Source of the DNA: Oscillospiraceae bacterium | GTDB lineage: Bacteria > Bacillota > Clostridia > Oscillospirales > CAG-272 | Length of the DNA: 32,210 nt | Direction: 5' to 3' | Assembly: GCA_015064085.1 (NCBI GenBank) | Contig: SVSX01000019.1 | Span: 1-32,210 of the forward strand | Part shown: positions 1 to 9,712 of the stretch, piece by piece | Position numbering within the stretch: the first letter of the stretch is position 1 | Layout: each line of letters starts with the position of its first letter | Notes under the pieces: model-generated | Databases searched by the model: none | The model's input: the letters and a program-made list of their open reading frames with translations, nothing else | What the model was told of the DNA's origin: nothing | Translations under genes and position numbers: made by a program

Positions 1-170
1 AACGCCGAGGGGAGAGTGTTTCGCCGTTGCGACGGCGAGGAGGGTTACGCACCCTCCACTGCGCCGCCTTTTAAAAAAGGCGGGCGAAAACTTTCTTGCC
101 TCGGTATGCTGTAATTGTTTGAAAGTTTTTGAGGGAGTTTGAGGGAACTTTTTATAAAAAGTTCCCTCAA
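1..170. repeat. Hairpin-chain intergenic repeat, family A, copy 1
   Basis: This stretch is an inverted near-copy of 15551-15726, with only a few differences by eye. It contains consecutive small hairpins. A 7-bp stem lies at 21-38 with loop TGCG. A second 7-bp stem lies at 39-57 with loop TACGC. A GC-capped T/A stem lies at 64-83. The last is a perfect 32-bp palindrome at 139-170 (left arm TTGAGGGAACTTTTTA). It follows the 3' end of the minus-strand PHP gene that ends at 208. The window edge cuts the left side, so the full length is unknown. No coding potential is convincing here. Confidence 0.85.
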
Positions 171-207
171 GTCGCATCCCCGCATCCTTCGCGTCCTTCG
201 CGTTCTT

Positions 208-1047
208 TTAGCCAAGGCGGCGTTCTTTTATATTATAAAATTGCTCTTCGGTAATACCCTGAAGGGCGGGAACGGCGTTTGTTTTATCACAGCCGCTCAT
301 AGCTCCCGTGTGGTCTGTACCGCCCGACACGTAGAGATTATAGGTCTTTGCGGCGATCTGCGCCTGCTCGGGATAATCCTCATAAAGATGAGGGTGATCT
401 ATCTCTATACCGTTAAGACCCATATCCACCAGCTTCGGAACAAGGTGCATCTGCTTATTTGGATGAGCAAGTACGGCAATGCCCCCCGCTCCGCGGATAG
501 TCTTTATTATCTCCTCTGCCGTGGGCTTTGCGAGGGAAAGCGCCTTAGCCTCGGGAGAACGGGCAAATATACGGTATTCCTCGTCGCCTCCTATCTTCGG
601 TAAAAGCTTCTTTCTTCTTAGCAGACGAATGACCTGATCCTCGCAGATCCAATCACCCTCAAAGCTGTTGTCGAGAACGTCGTTCCAGCTCAGACCGTCG
701 ATGATACCTCTCTCACGGGCAAGCTCAAAACGCCTTCTCGTGCCTTCTGCCTTATCGTCACAGAGTCTTTTTATGAAGGCTCTTATTTTATTGTCGTCTC
801 TGTCAAAATCAAGGGCAACTATGTGAAGACTTACTCCAAAGGCAGGTCCGTCAAATTCGACTCCCGATATAGCCTCGACGTACTCAAGCCGCGCTGCCTT
901 GAAAAAATCTGTCACTCCTCCGTCGGTGCAGTGGTCGGTGAGGGCAAGAGCTCGGTAGCCAAGGGATTTTCCAATAAGTATAAGCTGCTGCGGAGTCATC
1001 TGTCCGTCGGAAAATGTTGAATGTAAATGAAGATTTGCGTATTTCAT
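208..1047 (-). CDS. PHP-domain metal-dependent phosphoesterase, paralog 1
   Basis: A 279-residue protein of the PHP (polymerase and histidinol phosphatase) superfamily, probably a cytoplasmic metal-dependent phosphoesterase; the substrate cannot be told. Visible metal-site motifs are HLHS (H7, H9) with D14, TDH (37-39), GVEFD (E64), LHI (H75), AHP near residue 200 and a C-terminal GTDHTG. I chose ATG 1047 because AGAGG precedes it at normal spacing and because it matches the start of the neighbouring paralog; an upstream ATG at 1068 would overlap that paralog's stop. The gene lies 13 bp downstream of paralog 2, in one operon. The two align from end to end and both finish in KERRLG, so they are a tandem duplication. 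It could equally be annotated as a TrpH/YciV-like PHP protein. Confidence 0.87.
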   Translation of the reverse strand: MKYANLHLHSTFSDGQMTPQQLILIGKSLGYRALALTDHCTDGGVTDFFKAARLEYVEAISGVEFDGPAFGVSLHIVALDFDRDDNKIRAFIKRLCDDKAEGTRRRFELARERGIIDGLSWNDVLDNSFEGDWICEDQVIRLLRRKKLLPKIGGDEEYRIFARSPEAKALSLAKPTAEEIIKTIRGAGGIAVLAHPNKQMHLVPKLVDMGLNGIEIDHPHLYEDYPEQAQIAAKTYNLYVSGGTDHTGAMSGCDKTNAVPALQGITEEQFYNIKERRLG

Positions 1048-1060
1048 CTTAAAATTCCTC

Positions 1061-1903
1061 TCAGCCAAGCCGCCTTTCTTTTATTATCATAAATTCCTCT
1101 TCGGTGATGCCCTGAAGAGCAGAGGTTGCGTAAACGCCGTCACAGCCACTCATAGCGCCCGTGTGATCAGTTCCTCCCGAACGGTAAAGCTTGTACGTAT
1201 CCGCCGCCTCACAGGCAAGTCTGGTGTACTCCTCAATAAGCTCGGGGTGTGACACCTCGATACCGTTTATTCCAAGCTCGATAAGCTGGGGCAGGTATTT
1301 TATCTGCTTATAGGGGTGAGCGAGGGTAGCGATACCGCCCGCCTCTCTTATTGTTTTGATTATCTCGGCGGTCGACGGCTTTTTGGGCGAGAAGGCAGCC
1401 ACCTCGGGGGCTTTAAAAAGCTTTTGGCGCAGATCGCTTGTGTTTCCAACCTGAGGGATCACTCTCTTATATCTCATAGCCCCGACTATATGGTCAAAGC
1501 AGACCCAAGAGCCCTCGTCAACAAAATCGATAACGTCGTCCCAGGTGATGCCCTCAACGTAGCCGAGAGACACACCTCGCTCGAAGCATTTTCGTGAGCA
1601 TTCCGTCCTTGCCTCGACCTGATCCTTTATCATTTTCTTTATTTTGCTGTTTTCGGTGTCAAAATCAAGAGCCGTTATGTGAAATGACACACCGAGATCC
1701 TTTGCGTCAAATTCAACTCCCGATATAGTTTCTATAGACTCTCTCCTTGCCATTTCCGAGAACTCGGGAATTCCCGCGTCGGTCCAGTGGTCGGTGAGGG
1801 CGAGAGCGCGGTAGCCGAGAGACTTACCTATCAGCACAAGCTGATATGGGGTAAGCTGACTGTCGGAATAGACCGAATGAAGGTGTAGATTTGCGTATTT
1901 CAT
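1061..1903 (-). CDS. PHP-domain metal-dependent phosphoesterase, paralog 2
   Basis: A 280-residue PHP-domain protein, first gene of a two-gene minus-strand operon with its tandem paralog. It has the same metal-ligand positions as its neighbour: H7 and H9 in HLHS, D14, TDH 37-39, E64 in GVEFD, H75, LAHP and GTDHTG. GGAGG at 1911-1915 (read on the minus strand) lies 7 bases before the ATG, and a sigma-A promoter lies just upstream at 1934-1962. The family includes histidinol phosphatases, nucleoside-monophosphate phosphatases and 5'-3' exonucleases of the YciV/TrpH type. The sequence does not show which applies. Differences between paralogs fall mainly in the middle of the protein (about residues 80-190), where substrate-specific loops would be expected. 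Confidence 0.87.
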   Translation of the reverse strand: MKYANLHLHSVYSDSQLTPYQLVLIGKSLGYRALALTDHWTDAGIPEFSEMARRESIETISGVEFDAKDLGVSFHITALDFDTENSKIKKMIKDQVEARTECSRKCFERGVSLGYVEGITWDDVIDFVDEGSWVCFDHIVGAMRYKRVIPQVGNTSDLRQKLFKAPEVAAFSPKKPSTAEIIKTIREAGGIATLAHPYKQIKYLPQLIELGINGIEVSHPELIEEYTRLACEAADTYKLYRSGGTDHTGAMSGCDGVYATSALQGITEEEFMIIKERRLG

Positions 1904-1933
1904 AAGCTTTCCTCCAAAAAAAATGTCGTTAAC

Positions 1934-1962
1934 ATTTTACCACTTCAAAAATTAAAAGTCAA
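1934..1962 (-). promoter_or_regulatory. Sigma-A promoter for the PHP operon
   Basis: Read on the minus strand, TTGACT (1957-1962) is followed after exactly 17 bp by TAAAAT (1934-1939). It lies 31 bp upstream of the PHP paralog 2 start codon and in front of its GGAGG ribosome binding site. Confidence 0.75.
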
Positions 1963-2044
1963 TATACAACCCTTAATTTTCCCCTTTGAGAATTCCCGAG
2001 AGACAGCCAAAATATAATTATTATAGACTAAACGGGAGGGAGAA

Positions 2045-2539
2045 ATGAAAATTACTGTATTCATCGCTTTTTTTCTTATTCTTGCTATCTGTCTCTACGG
2101 CTGCGCCCGCGCCGAGATCAGCGCCGAGGAGGTCCTTTATTCGGTCTGCTCCGAGCTTGAGCTTCCCTCGGGAGAGACCTATCTTTCCTTTGCCGATGAG
2201 GGAAGCAGGGGATATTTCTCGGCGGAAAAAATGAGGGATATATACGGAAAGGAGGCAGAGAAGGTCTTCTCTCTCACCTCGGAGTACGCAGTATTTTTCT
2301 CATCATTCGCCTATCCTTACGAGGTGGCAGTTCTGAAATGCCGCTCGAGATCGGACACACGCGCCGCAGCGGCGCTTTTGTGCAGCCGTGCCGACGAGGT
2401 CTCTATTGCCCTCAGAGATACAGAATTTTCCGCGGCAGCCGACAAGGGGATCACCTTGATAAACGGAAGATTTGTGATATTTATAAGATCCGACGACCCT
2501 GAGGGAGCGAAGAAAATAATTTCCGATATTCTGCCTTAA
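2045..2539 (+). CDS. Small secreted lipoprotein, possibly DUF4358-like
   Basis: A 164-residue protein with a lipoprotein signal peptide: a short positive start (MKI), a hydrophobic stretch over residues 4-18 and the lipobox LYGC with the lipidated Cys at about position 20. The mature part resembles clostridial DUF4358 lipoproteins in layout: a segment about position and state (VAVLKCRS), a helix with several Ala and Arg residues, and a closing strand (GRFVIFIRSDDPEGAKKII). That assignment is from memory and tentative. GGAGGGAG precedes the ATG. A TATAAT box at 2013-2018 could be its -10, but no good -35 is visible. Its stop codon overlaps the stop of the convergent acetyltransferase gene. Function unknown; it would be anchored to the outer face of the membrane. 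Confidence 0.8.
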   Translation: MKITVFIAFFLILAICLYGCARAEISAEEVLYSVCSELELPSGETYLSFADEGSRGYFSAEKMRDIYGKEAEKVFSLTSEYAVFFSSFAYPYEVAVLKCRSRSDTRAAAALLCSRADEVSIALRDTEFSAAADKGITLINGRFVIFIRSDDPEGAKKIISDILP

Positions 2540-3012
2540 TCTAAATATCTGTAAAGGTAAAGGAGCTCAGTACCGTTCTTGCAAGAGCCCATACAAACAA
2601 ATCCCGCCTTTTCATAAAGTGCCTGAGCGCGGATGTTTGCGTTGTGAGTTGTGAGGATCATTCCGCCTTTACCTTCTTTTTTTGCCTGACTCTGAGCGAA
2701 GGTAATGAGCTTCATACCAAATCCCTTTCCTCTCAGCTCGTCGCGAATGGCGATCCCGAGGGAGGGAACTGAGGTGTTGTAATCGAGGAAAAATACGTAG
2801 CCATTCATTTTTCCCTCGGATATCCAAAGCCAATAACGCCTTGTTTTGTCACCCTTTTCGCAGAATTTCAGCACTCCGCGGCGGTTGAAATCCCGTCGGT
2901 TGAAGAGCGCGCGTGACTCTCCTCCCATAGAGTCGAAAAAATCTTCTATGAGAGTCTCGTCACCCTTCTCGGCTTCCTTCAGAATTATTCCTTCTTCGAT
3001 CTTGAACTCCAC
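2536..3012 (-). CDS. GNAT-family N-acetyltransferase
   Basis: A 158-residue single-domain GNAT acetyltransferase, which would move an acetyl group from acetyl-CoA to an amine. The acetyl-CoA-binding motif A is visible as LRGKGFGMKL (about residues 93-102), after the beta strand LGIAIRDE. A motif-B-like segment NIRAQALYEKAGF ends the fold. It starts with GTG at 3012; AAGGGG about 7 bases upstream supports that start. The gene is divergent from dnaA and converges on the lipoprotein gene, sharing two bases of stop codon. The substrate is not deducible. Its position is notable because this side of dnaA usually carries rpmH-rnpA in Bacillota. Confidence 0.85.
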   Translation of the reverse strand: MEFKIEEGIILKEAEKGDETLIEDFFDSMGGESRALFNRRDFNRRGVLKFCEKGDKTRRYWLWISEGKMNGYVFFLDYNTSVPSLGIAIRDELRGKGFGMKLITFAQSQAKKEGKGGMILTTHNANIRAQALYEKAGFVCMGSCKNGTELLYLYRYLD

Positions 3013-3165
3013 TTTTTTACCCCTTAAAATTTAAATTTTTCGTTAATTTTTTCCCGAATAACATTATACAACATAAAAAAATTTTTGTCAATCAGAAAGA
3101 GGGTCATAAAGCAGGTTTTTTAGTTAAAAAATTTCAAAAAAAACACAATTATTTTCATTATCTTC

Positions 3166-3194
3166 TTGAAAAATACCGCGACATATGATATAAT
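3166..3194 (+). promoter_or_regulatory. Strong sigma-A promoter of dnaA
   Basis: TTGAAA (3166-3171), a 17-bp spacer and TATAAT (3189-3194), with TG one base before the -10 (3186-3187), which makes an extended -10. The start codon of dnaA is 59 bp further on, with AAAGGAGG at 3239-3246 as ribosome binding site. The region 3013-3253 is very AT-rich. No convincing DnaA box was found upstream of the gene, so autoregulation through this promoter is not supported by the sequence. Confidence 0.8.
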
Positions 3195-3253
3195 ATTATT
3201 ATATATTATTTGAAAGAATTTTTTTCGCAAATTACTTTAAAGGAGGATGCGGT

Positions 3254-4642
3254 ATGGCTCAGTCAGAAGGCTATATGAAGGAAATAGTCGGCATCTGGGA
3301 GATGGTCAAGGAATCGCTCAACACCGATTATAATATGCCGCAGTCGGTAATCGATCTCTGGCTCAGCGAGCTGAAGCTCACAGATTTTGACGACGATACA
3401 GTTTACTTCACCACCGACTCGGAGCTGAAGCTTGACGTTGTCAGAAAAAGATACGCCGATAAGCTTGAGGATGCCTTTTCAAAATTTCTCGGCTTTGACG
3501 TCAATGTAAAAGTCGATTTCGTCGGCGAGAAGACCGAGATAATAAACAAGCTCCGTCAGCAGATCCTCGGGGAAGAGGAAAATACCCCAAAGGAGGAGGA
3601 AGCTCCAAAATTTTCAAACCCTCAGAATTATACCTTTGAATATACCTTTGATAATTTCATCGTGGGAAATACCAATAAATTTGCTCACGCCGCCTGCATA
3701 GCGGTAGCGCAAAGACCCGCGAGGGATTATAACCCGCTCTTTATTTACGGTCCGAGCGGACTCGGAAAGACCCACCTTATGAGCGCCGTGGTCAACGAGA
3801 TCAAAAAGAAAAAGCACGACCTTTCGGTGGTCTATATAAAGGGAGACGATTTCACAAACGAGCTTATCGAGAGCCTCTCAAAGCAGGAGATGAATAAATT
3901 TCGGGATAAGTACAGAAAATGTGACATTCTCCTTATCGACGATATTCAGTTTATAGCGGGAAAGGTCTCGACACAGGAGGAGTTCTTCCACACCTTCAAT
4001 TCCCTTTATGAGGAGCATAAGCAGATAATCCTTTCCTCGGACCGTCCGCCGAAGGATATTCAGACTCTTGAGGAAAGACTGAAAACAAGATTTGAATGGG
4101 GACTTATAGCCGACATTCAGCCACCCGATCTTGAGCTGAGGATAGCAATCATTAAAAAGAAGGCTGAACAGATAAAGGTCGATCTTCCCGAGGAGGTGCT
4201 CAATTACCTTGCGGAAAATCTGAGATCGAATATCAGGCAGATAGAGGGAGCTGTGAAAAAGCTCAGCGCCCAAAGCTTTCTTAACGGAACAGCGATCACA
4301 GTTGAAACGGCGGAAAATTGCCTCCACGAGCTTCTCGGAGGAGCAGAGCCCGTGAACGTTACAGTTGAGAAGATATTTACCTCGGTGTATAAAAAATACG
4401 GAATTCCGAAGGACGAGCTTACCGGAAAGAAGAGAAGCAAGGAGATCGCAAACGCGAGACACGTTACTATATACCTCATAAGAAAGATCACAGAGATGTC
4501 CTTCCCGAATATAGGAAAGATATTTGAAAAGGATCACACAACGATACTCGCAAGCTATGAGAAGATAGAAAAAAGGCTTTTCTCCGACCCGATGTTCCAG
4601 GTCGAGATAATGGAAATCGAAAAGGAGATATCATCTCAGTGA
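3254..4642 (+). CDS. dnaA: Chromosomal replication initiator protein DnaA
   Basis: A 462-residue AAA+ ATPase that binds DnaA boxes at oriC, oligomerises with ATP and opens the duplex. Domain I covers about residues 8-90 (IWEMVKESL, VIDLWLSEL). An acidic linker (about 105-120) is followed by the AAA+ domain, with Walker A GPSGLGKT at 166-173 and Walker B LLIDD at 226-230. The arginine-finger region is near ERLKTRFEWGL. The C-terminal DNA-binding domain carries the signature KDHTTILASYEKI. Length is normal for the family. The start is fixed by AAAGGAGG, 7 bases before the ATG. It has its own promoter and is followed by the origin and dnaN, the usual Bacillota order. Confidence 0.98.
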   Translation: MAQSEGYMKEIVGIWEMVKESLNTDYNMPQSVIDLWLSELKLTDFDDDTVYFTTDSELKLDVVRKRYADKLEDAFSKFLGFDVNVKVDFVGEKTEIINKLRQQILGEEENTPKEEEAPKFSNPQNYTFEYTFDNFIVGNTNKFAHAACIAVAQRPARDYNPLFIYGPSGLGKTHLMSAVVNEIKKKKHDLSVVYIKGDDFTNELIESLSKQEMNKFRDKYRKCDILLIDDIQFIAGKVSTQEEFFHTFNSLYEEHKQIILSSDRPPKDIQTLEERLKTRFEWGLIADIQPPDLELRIAIIKKKAEQIKVDLPEEVLNYLAENLRSNIRQIEGAVKKLSAQSFLNGTAITVETAENCLHELLGGAEPVNVTVEKIFTSVYKKYGIPKDELTGKKRSKEIANARHVTIYLIRKITEMSFPNIGKIFEKDHTTILASYEKIEKRLFSDPMFQVEIMEIEKEISSQ

Positions 4643-5129
4643 GGGTTTCCACAAGCTTAAATGAGTTTTCCACAAGTTTTTTCACAACCTGTGGATTTCT
4701 GTGGAAAACCAAGTAAAAAAAAATATATTTTCTTTGATTTTTTGTGTCGCGTCAAGGCTTTAAGCCCTGAGGATAAATTATAAACAAGCTGTTGAAAGAG
4801 AGATTTTAAAAATATATTTTCATTAAAATTCAAAGACTTTTCAACAGAGTCGATACTGTGGAAAATCCTGTGGAATTTCTTGATATTTCGTTTTTCTCAT
4901 TTTTTCTGAGGATAAACGGAAAAAAAATCTGAGAAGCGCTCTTTTCCACAGAAATATTCACATATTTACGTCAGCTTTATAACACCTTTCAAAGAAATTT
5001 AAGAACTTGAAAATCGAGTGTTTATAAGCTCTTCGGGACTTTACCACAGTTTCCACAGACACTAATATTACTACTACTTTATTTTATTTATTTTATTTAT
5101 TTATTTTTTATCGTACGGAGGAAGTTAAA
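4643..5129 (+). other. oriC: Chromosomal replication origin oriC (dnaA-dnaN intergenic region)
   Basis: A 487-bp AT-rich region between dnaA and dnaN without a gene. DnaA-box-like 9-mers are visible at 4645-4653 (GTTTCCACA), 4666-4674 (TTTTCCACA), 4690-4698 (TGTGGATTT), 4700-4708 and 4857-4865 (both TGTGGAAAA), 4869-4877 (TGTGGAATT), 4942-4950 (TTTTCCACA), 5040-5048 (TTTACCACA) and 5049-5057 (GTTTCCACA). Two copies of TGAGGATAA (4768-4776, 4907-4915) differ by one base from the classical box. The last two boxes abut each other and lead straight into the unwinding region. The cluster, its place after dnaA and the neighbouring clamp and gyrase genes make the assignment secure. Confidence 0.93.
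5040..5110 (+). other. Basal unwinding element: two DnaA boxes, DnaA-trios, AT-rich DUE
   Basis: Two directly adjacent DnaA boxes (5040-5048, 5049-5057) are followed after four bases by six triplets at 5062-5079 reading CTA ATA TTA CTA CTA CTT. A T/A-only tract follows from 5080 to 5110. In Bacillus subtilis the same order of boxes, trios and AT tract loads DnaA onto single-stranded DNA and opens the origin. The match in layout and triplet content is good; function is inferred. Confidence 0.75.
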
Positions 5130-6281
5130 ATGAAAATCATATTCAACAAAAACATAGTCAGCGCCGCTGTCGCTCCCCTTATGTGCGCCGTTTCGGGTAA
5201 GTCGGTGCTCTCTACAATAGAAGGAATACTCATAGAGGCAAAGATGCCCGACACCGTCGTTCTCACCACTTACGATCTTGAAAAGGGAGTAAGAACAACC
5301 ATCGAGGCAAAGGTCATAGAAGAAGGCTGCTTCATTCTCAACGCTCAGAAGTTCAACCAGACAATAAGAGTAATGGGCGGTGAGGAGATCACCCTCACGG
5401 TCGACGATAATATGTCGGCTTGCATCAGCTGCGGAAAGTCCTCTCATAAGATGAGCGCGCTTGCGGGAAGAGATTTCCCCACTATCCCCGACCTTGAAAG
5501 CGACAGAAGCTTTATTGTTTCTCAGGCAGTGCTCAAAAAGATGATCTCTCAGGTCTCCTTCGCTATGGCAGTGAACGATCAGAGAATGGTTCTTAACGGT
5601 TGCTTTATGAAGATAAGCGATAACGACGTTATGGCTGTTACCTGCGACGGATTCAAGAGCGCTAAATGTAAAAAGGATACCGAGCTTGTAAATAAGAACA
5701 CAAACGGAAACGCTCATCTTGATTACTCATTTATAGTTCCCGTTAAGACGGTGAACGAGCTCTCAAAGCTTCTTGACGACGATGAGGAGGCTCTGACTCA
5801 GGTCTACGTAACGAGAAAGAATATAGTGCTTCTTATCGGCGACCTCATATTCTTCTCAAGACTTATAGACGGCGCTTATATCGATTATGAAAGAATAATG
5901 GTAAGAAATCATAAGGTGTTCGTTGAGGTAGAAAAGCAGACGATACTTTCCGCCCTCGAAAGAGCGGCACTCGTTACCGAGGAGAGGATCGCGGGAAGCG
6001 TACGCTCACACGTTAAGATAGAGGTAAACGGCGGAATTCTCAAGGTGTCCGCAACCTCGGCAACGGGAAGCACATACGAGGAGATCGCGGTTGACCACGA
6101 GGGAGACAGCATAATTATTGCATTCAACAATAAGTTCCTTATAGACAGCATAAGAGCCTGTGACGCCGAGAGAATAAAGATCTCGATGTCAACAGCTCTC
6201 ACGAGCATCAATATAGAGCCCGCTGACAGCGAGGAAAAGAACGAGATATTTATGATCCTTCCCGTAAGAATGAAGGACTGA
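5130..6281 (+). CDS. dnaN: DNA polymerase III beta subunit (sliding clamp)
   Basis: A 383-residue beta clamp, which forms a ring dimer around DNA and holds the replicative polymerase and repair enzymes. The N-terminal segment (MKIIFNKN...GILIEA) and the segment FPTIPDLE are typical. The C-terminal end LPVRMKD fits the clamp consensus and carries part of the hydrophobic peptide-binding pocket. Sequence similarity is moderate, as usual in Clostridia. GGAGGA at 5117-5122 precedes the ATG by 7 bases. recF starts 10 bases after its stop, so the two are probably translated together. No separate terminator is visible between them. Confidence 0.96.
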   Translation: MKIIFNKNIVSAAVAPLMCAVSGKSVLSTIEGILIEAKMPDTVVLTTYDLEKGVRTTIEAKVIEEGCFILNAQKFNQTIRVMGGEEITLTVDDNMSACISCGKSSHKMSALAGRDFPTIPDLESDRSFIVSQAVLKKMISQVSFAMAVNDQRMVLNGCFMKISDNDVMAVTCDGFKSAKCKKDTELVNKNTNGNAHLDYSFIVPVKTVNELSKLLDDDEEALTQVYVTRKNIVLLIGDLIFFSRLIDGAYIDYERIMVRNHKVFVEVEKQTILSALERAALVTEERIAGSVRSHVKIEVNGGILKVSATSATGSTYEEIAVDHEGDSIIIAFNNKFLIDSIRACDAERIKISMSTALTSINIEPADSEEKNEIFMILPVRMKD

Positions 6282-6291
6282 TCTCACTTTT

Positions 6292-7401
6292 ATGTACTGT
6301 AAAAAGATCAAGGCGAGAAATTTTCGGAATATAGAGGAGGCTGAGGTATCCTTTTCAGAGGGGGTAAACGTCCTTGTGGGCGAGAACGCTCAGGGAAAAA
6401 CAAACCTTCTTGAGGCGATCTTCTACCTTTCGGTGGGAAAGAGCTTCCGCGCCGCTCACTCCTCGGAGATAATAAGATTTGGCGAGGAAATGTCCGAAAT
6501 ATCTGTCGACTACCGAGATACGGACAGAGATAAAAATATCCGTATGCAGATATTCAAGGATAAGAGAAGGGTAGTTGAGATAAACCGACTGAGGGTCGAC
6601 AAGATGTCCGAGATAATAGGCTCGTTCAGGGCAGTACTTTTCTGCCCCGAGCACCTTTCTCTCATAAAGGACGGTCCTTCGGTGAGAAGAAATTATCTTG
6701 ATATTGCCATAAGCCGACTTTATCCTATGTATATCAAGTCGCTTCAAAGATATAACTATATCCTCAAGCAGAGAAATCTTCTCATAAAAAACGCTTATAA
6801 TGACAGGCAGTCCTTTGACGCGACGGTAGATCTCTGGTCAGAGCAGCTTGCGTATGAGGCGGCAGTGATATCAAAATACAGAGCCGAGTTCATAAAGAGA
6901 GTTGACGCCTCTGTCGGAAAGATATTTTTCGATATGACGGGTGAGAGGGAGAAAACGGCAATATCCTACCTTCCCTCGGTACGCCTTGATGAGAATGAGA
7001 TAAAGGACACCGTGTCTTCTGCTGAAAAATATAAAGAGGCGCTCTCCTCATCTCACGAAAGAGAGATAGCTATGGGTGCTACTCTTTACGGAATACACAA
7101 GGACGATATAGACATAAGACTTAACGGAAAGCAGGCAAGGATATTCGCCTCTCAGGGACAGCAGAGATCTCTTGCGCTGGCTCTTAAGATCGCCGAGGGA
7201 GAGATCTGCCGTGAGGAGTTCGGAGATCACCCCGTACTGCTTCTCGATGACGTTCTCTCAGAGCTTGACGGAAGCCGAAGGGAATACCTTACGGGAAAGC
7301 TCACCGACCATCAGGTCATAATGACATCCTGCGAGGAGCTGAGCTACGAGGGAGCTAAAAGGATCAGGGTAGAGAACGGAAGATACACCGAGGAAAACTG
7401 A
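6292..7401 (+). CDS. recF: DNA replication/repair ATPase RecF
   Basis: A 369-residue SMC-like ABC ATPase that, with RecO and RecR, loads RecA at single-strand gaps. Walker A GENAQGKT lies at residues 30-37, the ABC signature is SQGQQRSLAL, and Walker B is LLLDDVLSELD, followed by a D-loop and a switch histidine-like region (HQVIMTSCE). Length is normal. The ATG lies 10 bases after the dnaN stop with no good ribosome binding site of its own, which suggests translational coupling. The S4-domain gene yaaA/rlbA, usually found between dnaN and recF in Bacillota, is absent. Confidence 0.97.
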   Translation: MYCKKIKARNFRNIEEAEVSFSEGVNVLVGENAQGKTNLLEAIFYLSVGKSFRAAHSSEIIRFGEEMSEISVDYRDTDRDKNIRMQIFKDKRRVVEINRLRVDKMSEIIGSFRAVLFCPEHLSLIKDGPSVRRNYLDIAISRLYPMYIKSLQRYNYILKQRNLLIKNAYNDRQSFDATVDLWSEQLAYEAAVISKYRAEFIKRVDASVGKIFFDMTGEREKTAISYLPSVRLDENEIKDTVSSAEKYKEALSSSHEREIAMGATLYGIHKDDIDIRLNGKQARIFASQGQQRSLALALKIAEGEICREEFGDHPVLLLDDVLSELDGSRREYLTGKLTDHQVIMTSCEELSYEGAKRIRVENGRYTEEN

Positions 7402-7416
7402 GATCGGAGAAGATTT

Positions 7417-7671
7417 ATGTATCTGCACGTCGGAAATAATAAAAATATAAGAATAAAAGAAATAATTGGTATTTTCGATACCGATAACGCCACTGTCTCA
7501 ACGGTTACAAGACGGTATCTCAGCGAGGCTGAGAAGCGGGGAGAGATTGAGGTGGTCGGATACGAGATACCGAAATCCTTTATAGTTTATATCCATAAAG
7601 GAAAGAGAACAGTCTGCCTGTCTCCGCTTTCAAGCAGCTCACTTTTAGGCAGAATATCACACAACAGATAA
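7417..7671 (+). CDS. remB: RemB-like DUF370 family protein (extracellular matrix regulator family)
   Basis: An 84-residue protein of the DUF370/RemA-RemB family, in the same place as yaaB (remB) of Bacillus subtilis, between recF and gyrB. The start MYLHVGNN, the segment IIGIFD and the end CLSPLSSSSLLGR match what I remember of the family. Family members are small DNA-binding or regulatory proteins that affect biofilm matrix genes in Bacillus; whether that role holds here is unknown. GGAGAAG precedes the ATG at 6 bases, and the gene begins 15 bases after recF. It is probably co-transcribed with recF and gyrB. Confidence 0.82.
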   Translation: MYLHVGNNKNIRIKEIIGIFDTDNATVSTVTRRYLSEAEKRGEIEVVGYEIPKSFIVYIHKGKRTVCLSPLSSSSLLGRISHNR

Positions 7672-9642
<1,971 letters not shown>

Positions 9643-9712
9643 TCCCACAGGCTTTTTAAATAAGAATTAAAAGCTTGACTCCGAAAGATTTAAGAAAGGC
9701 GCGGACAAAAAA

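Noticed and set aside
3013-3253. A second DnaA-box cluster upstream of dnaA
   Set aside because: No 9-mer within one mismatch of TTWTCCACA stood out on either strand; the region is simply AT-rich with a promoter.
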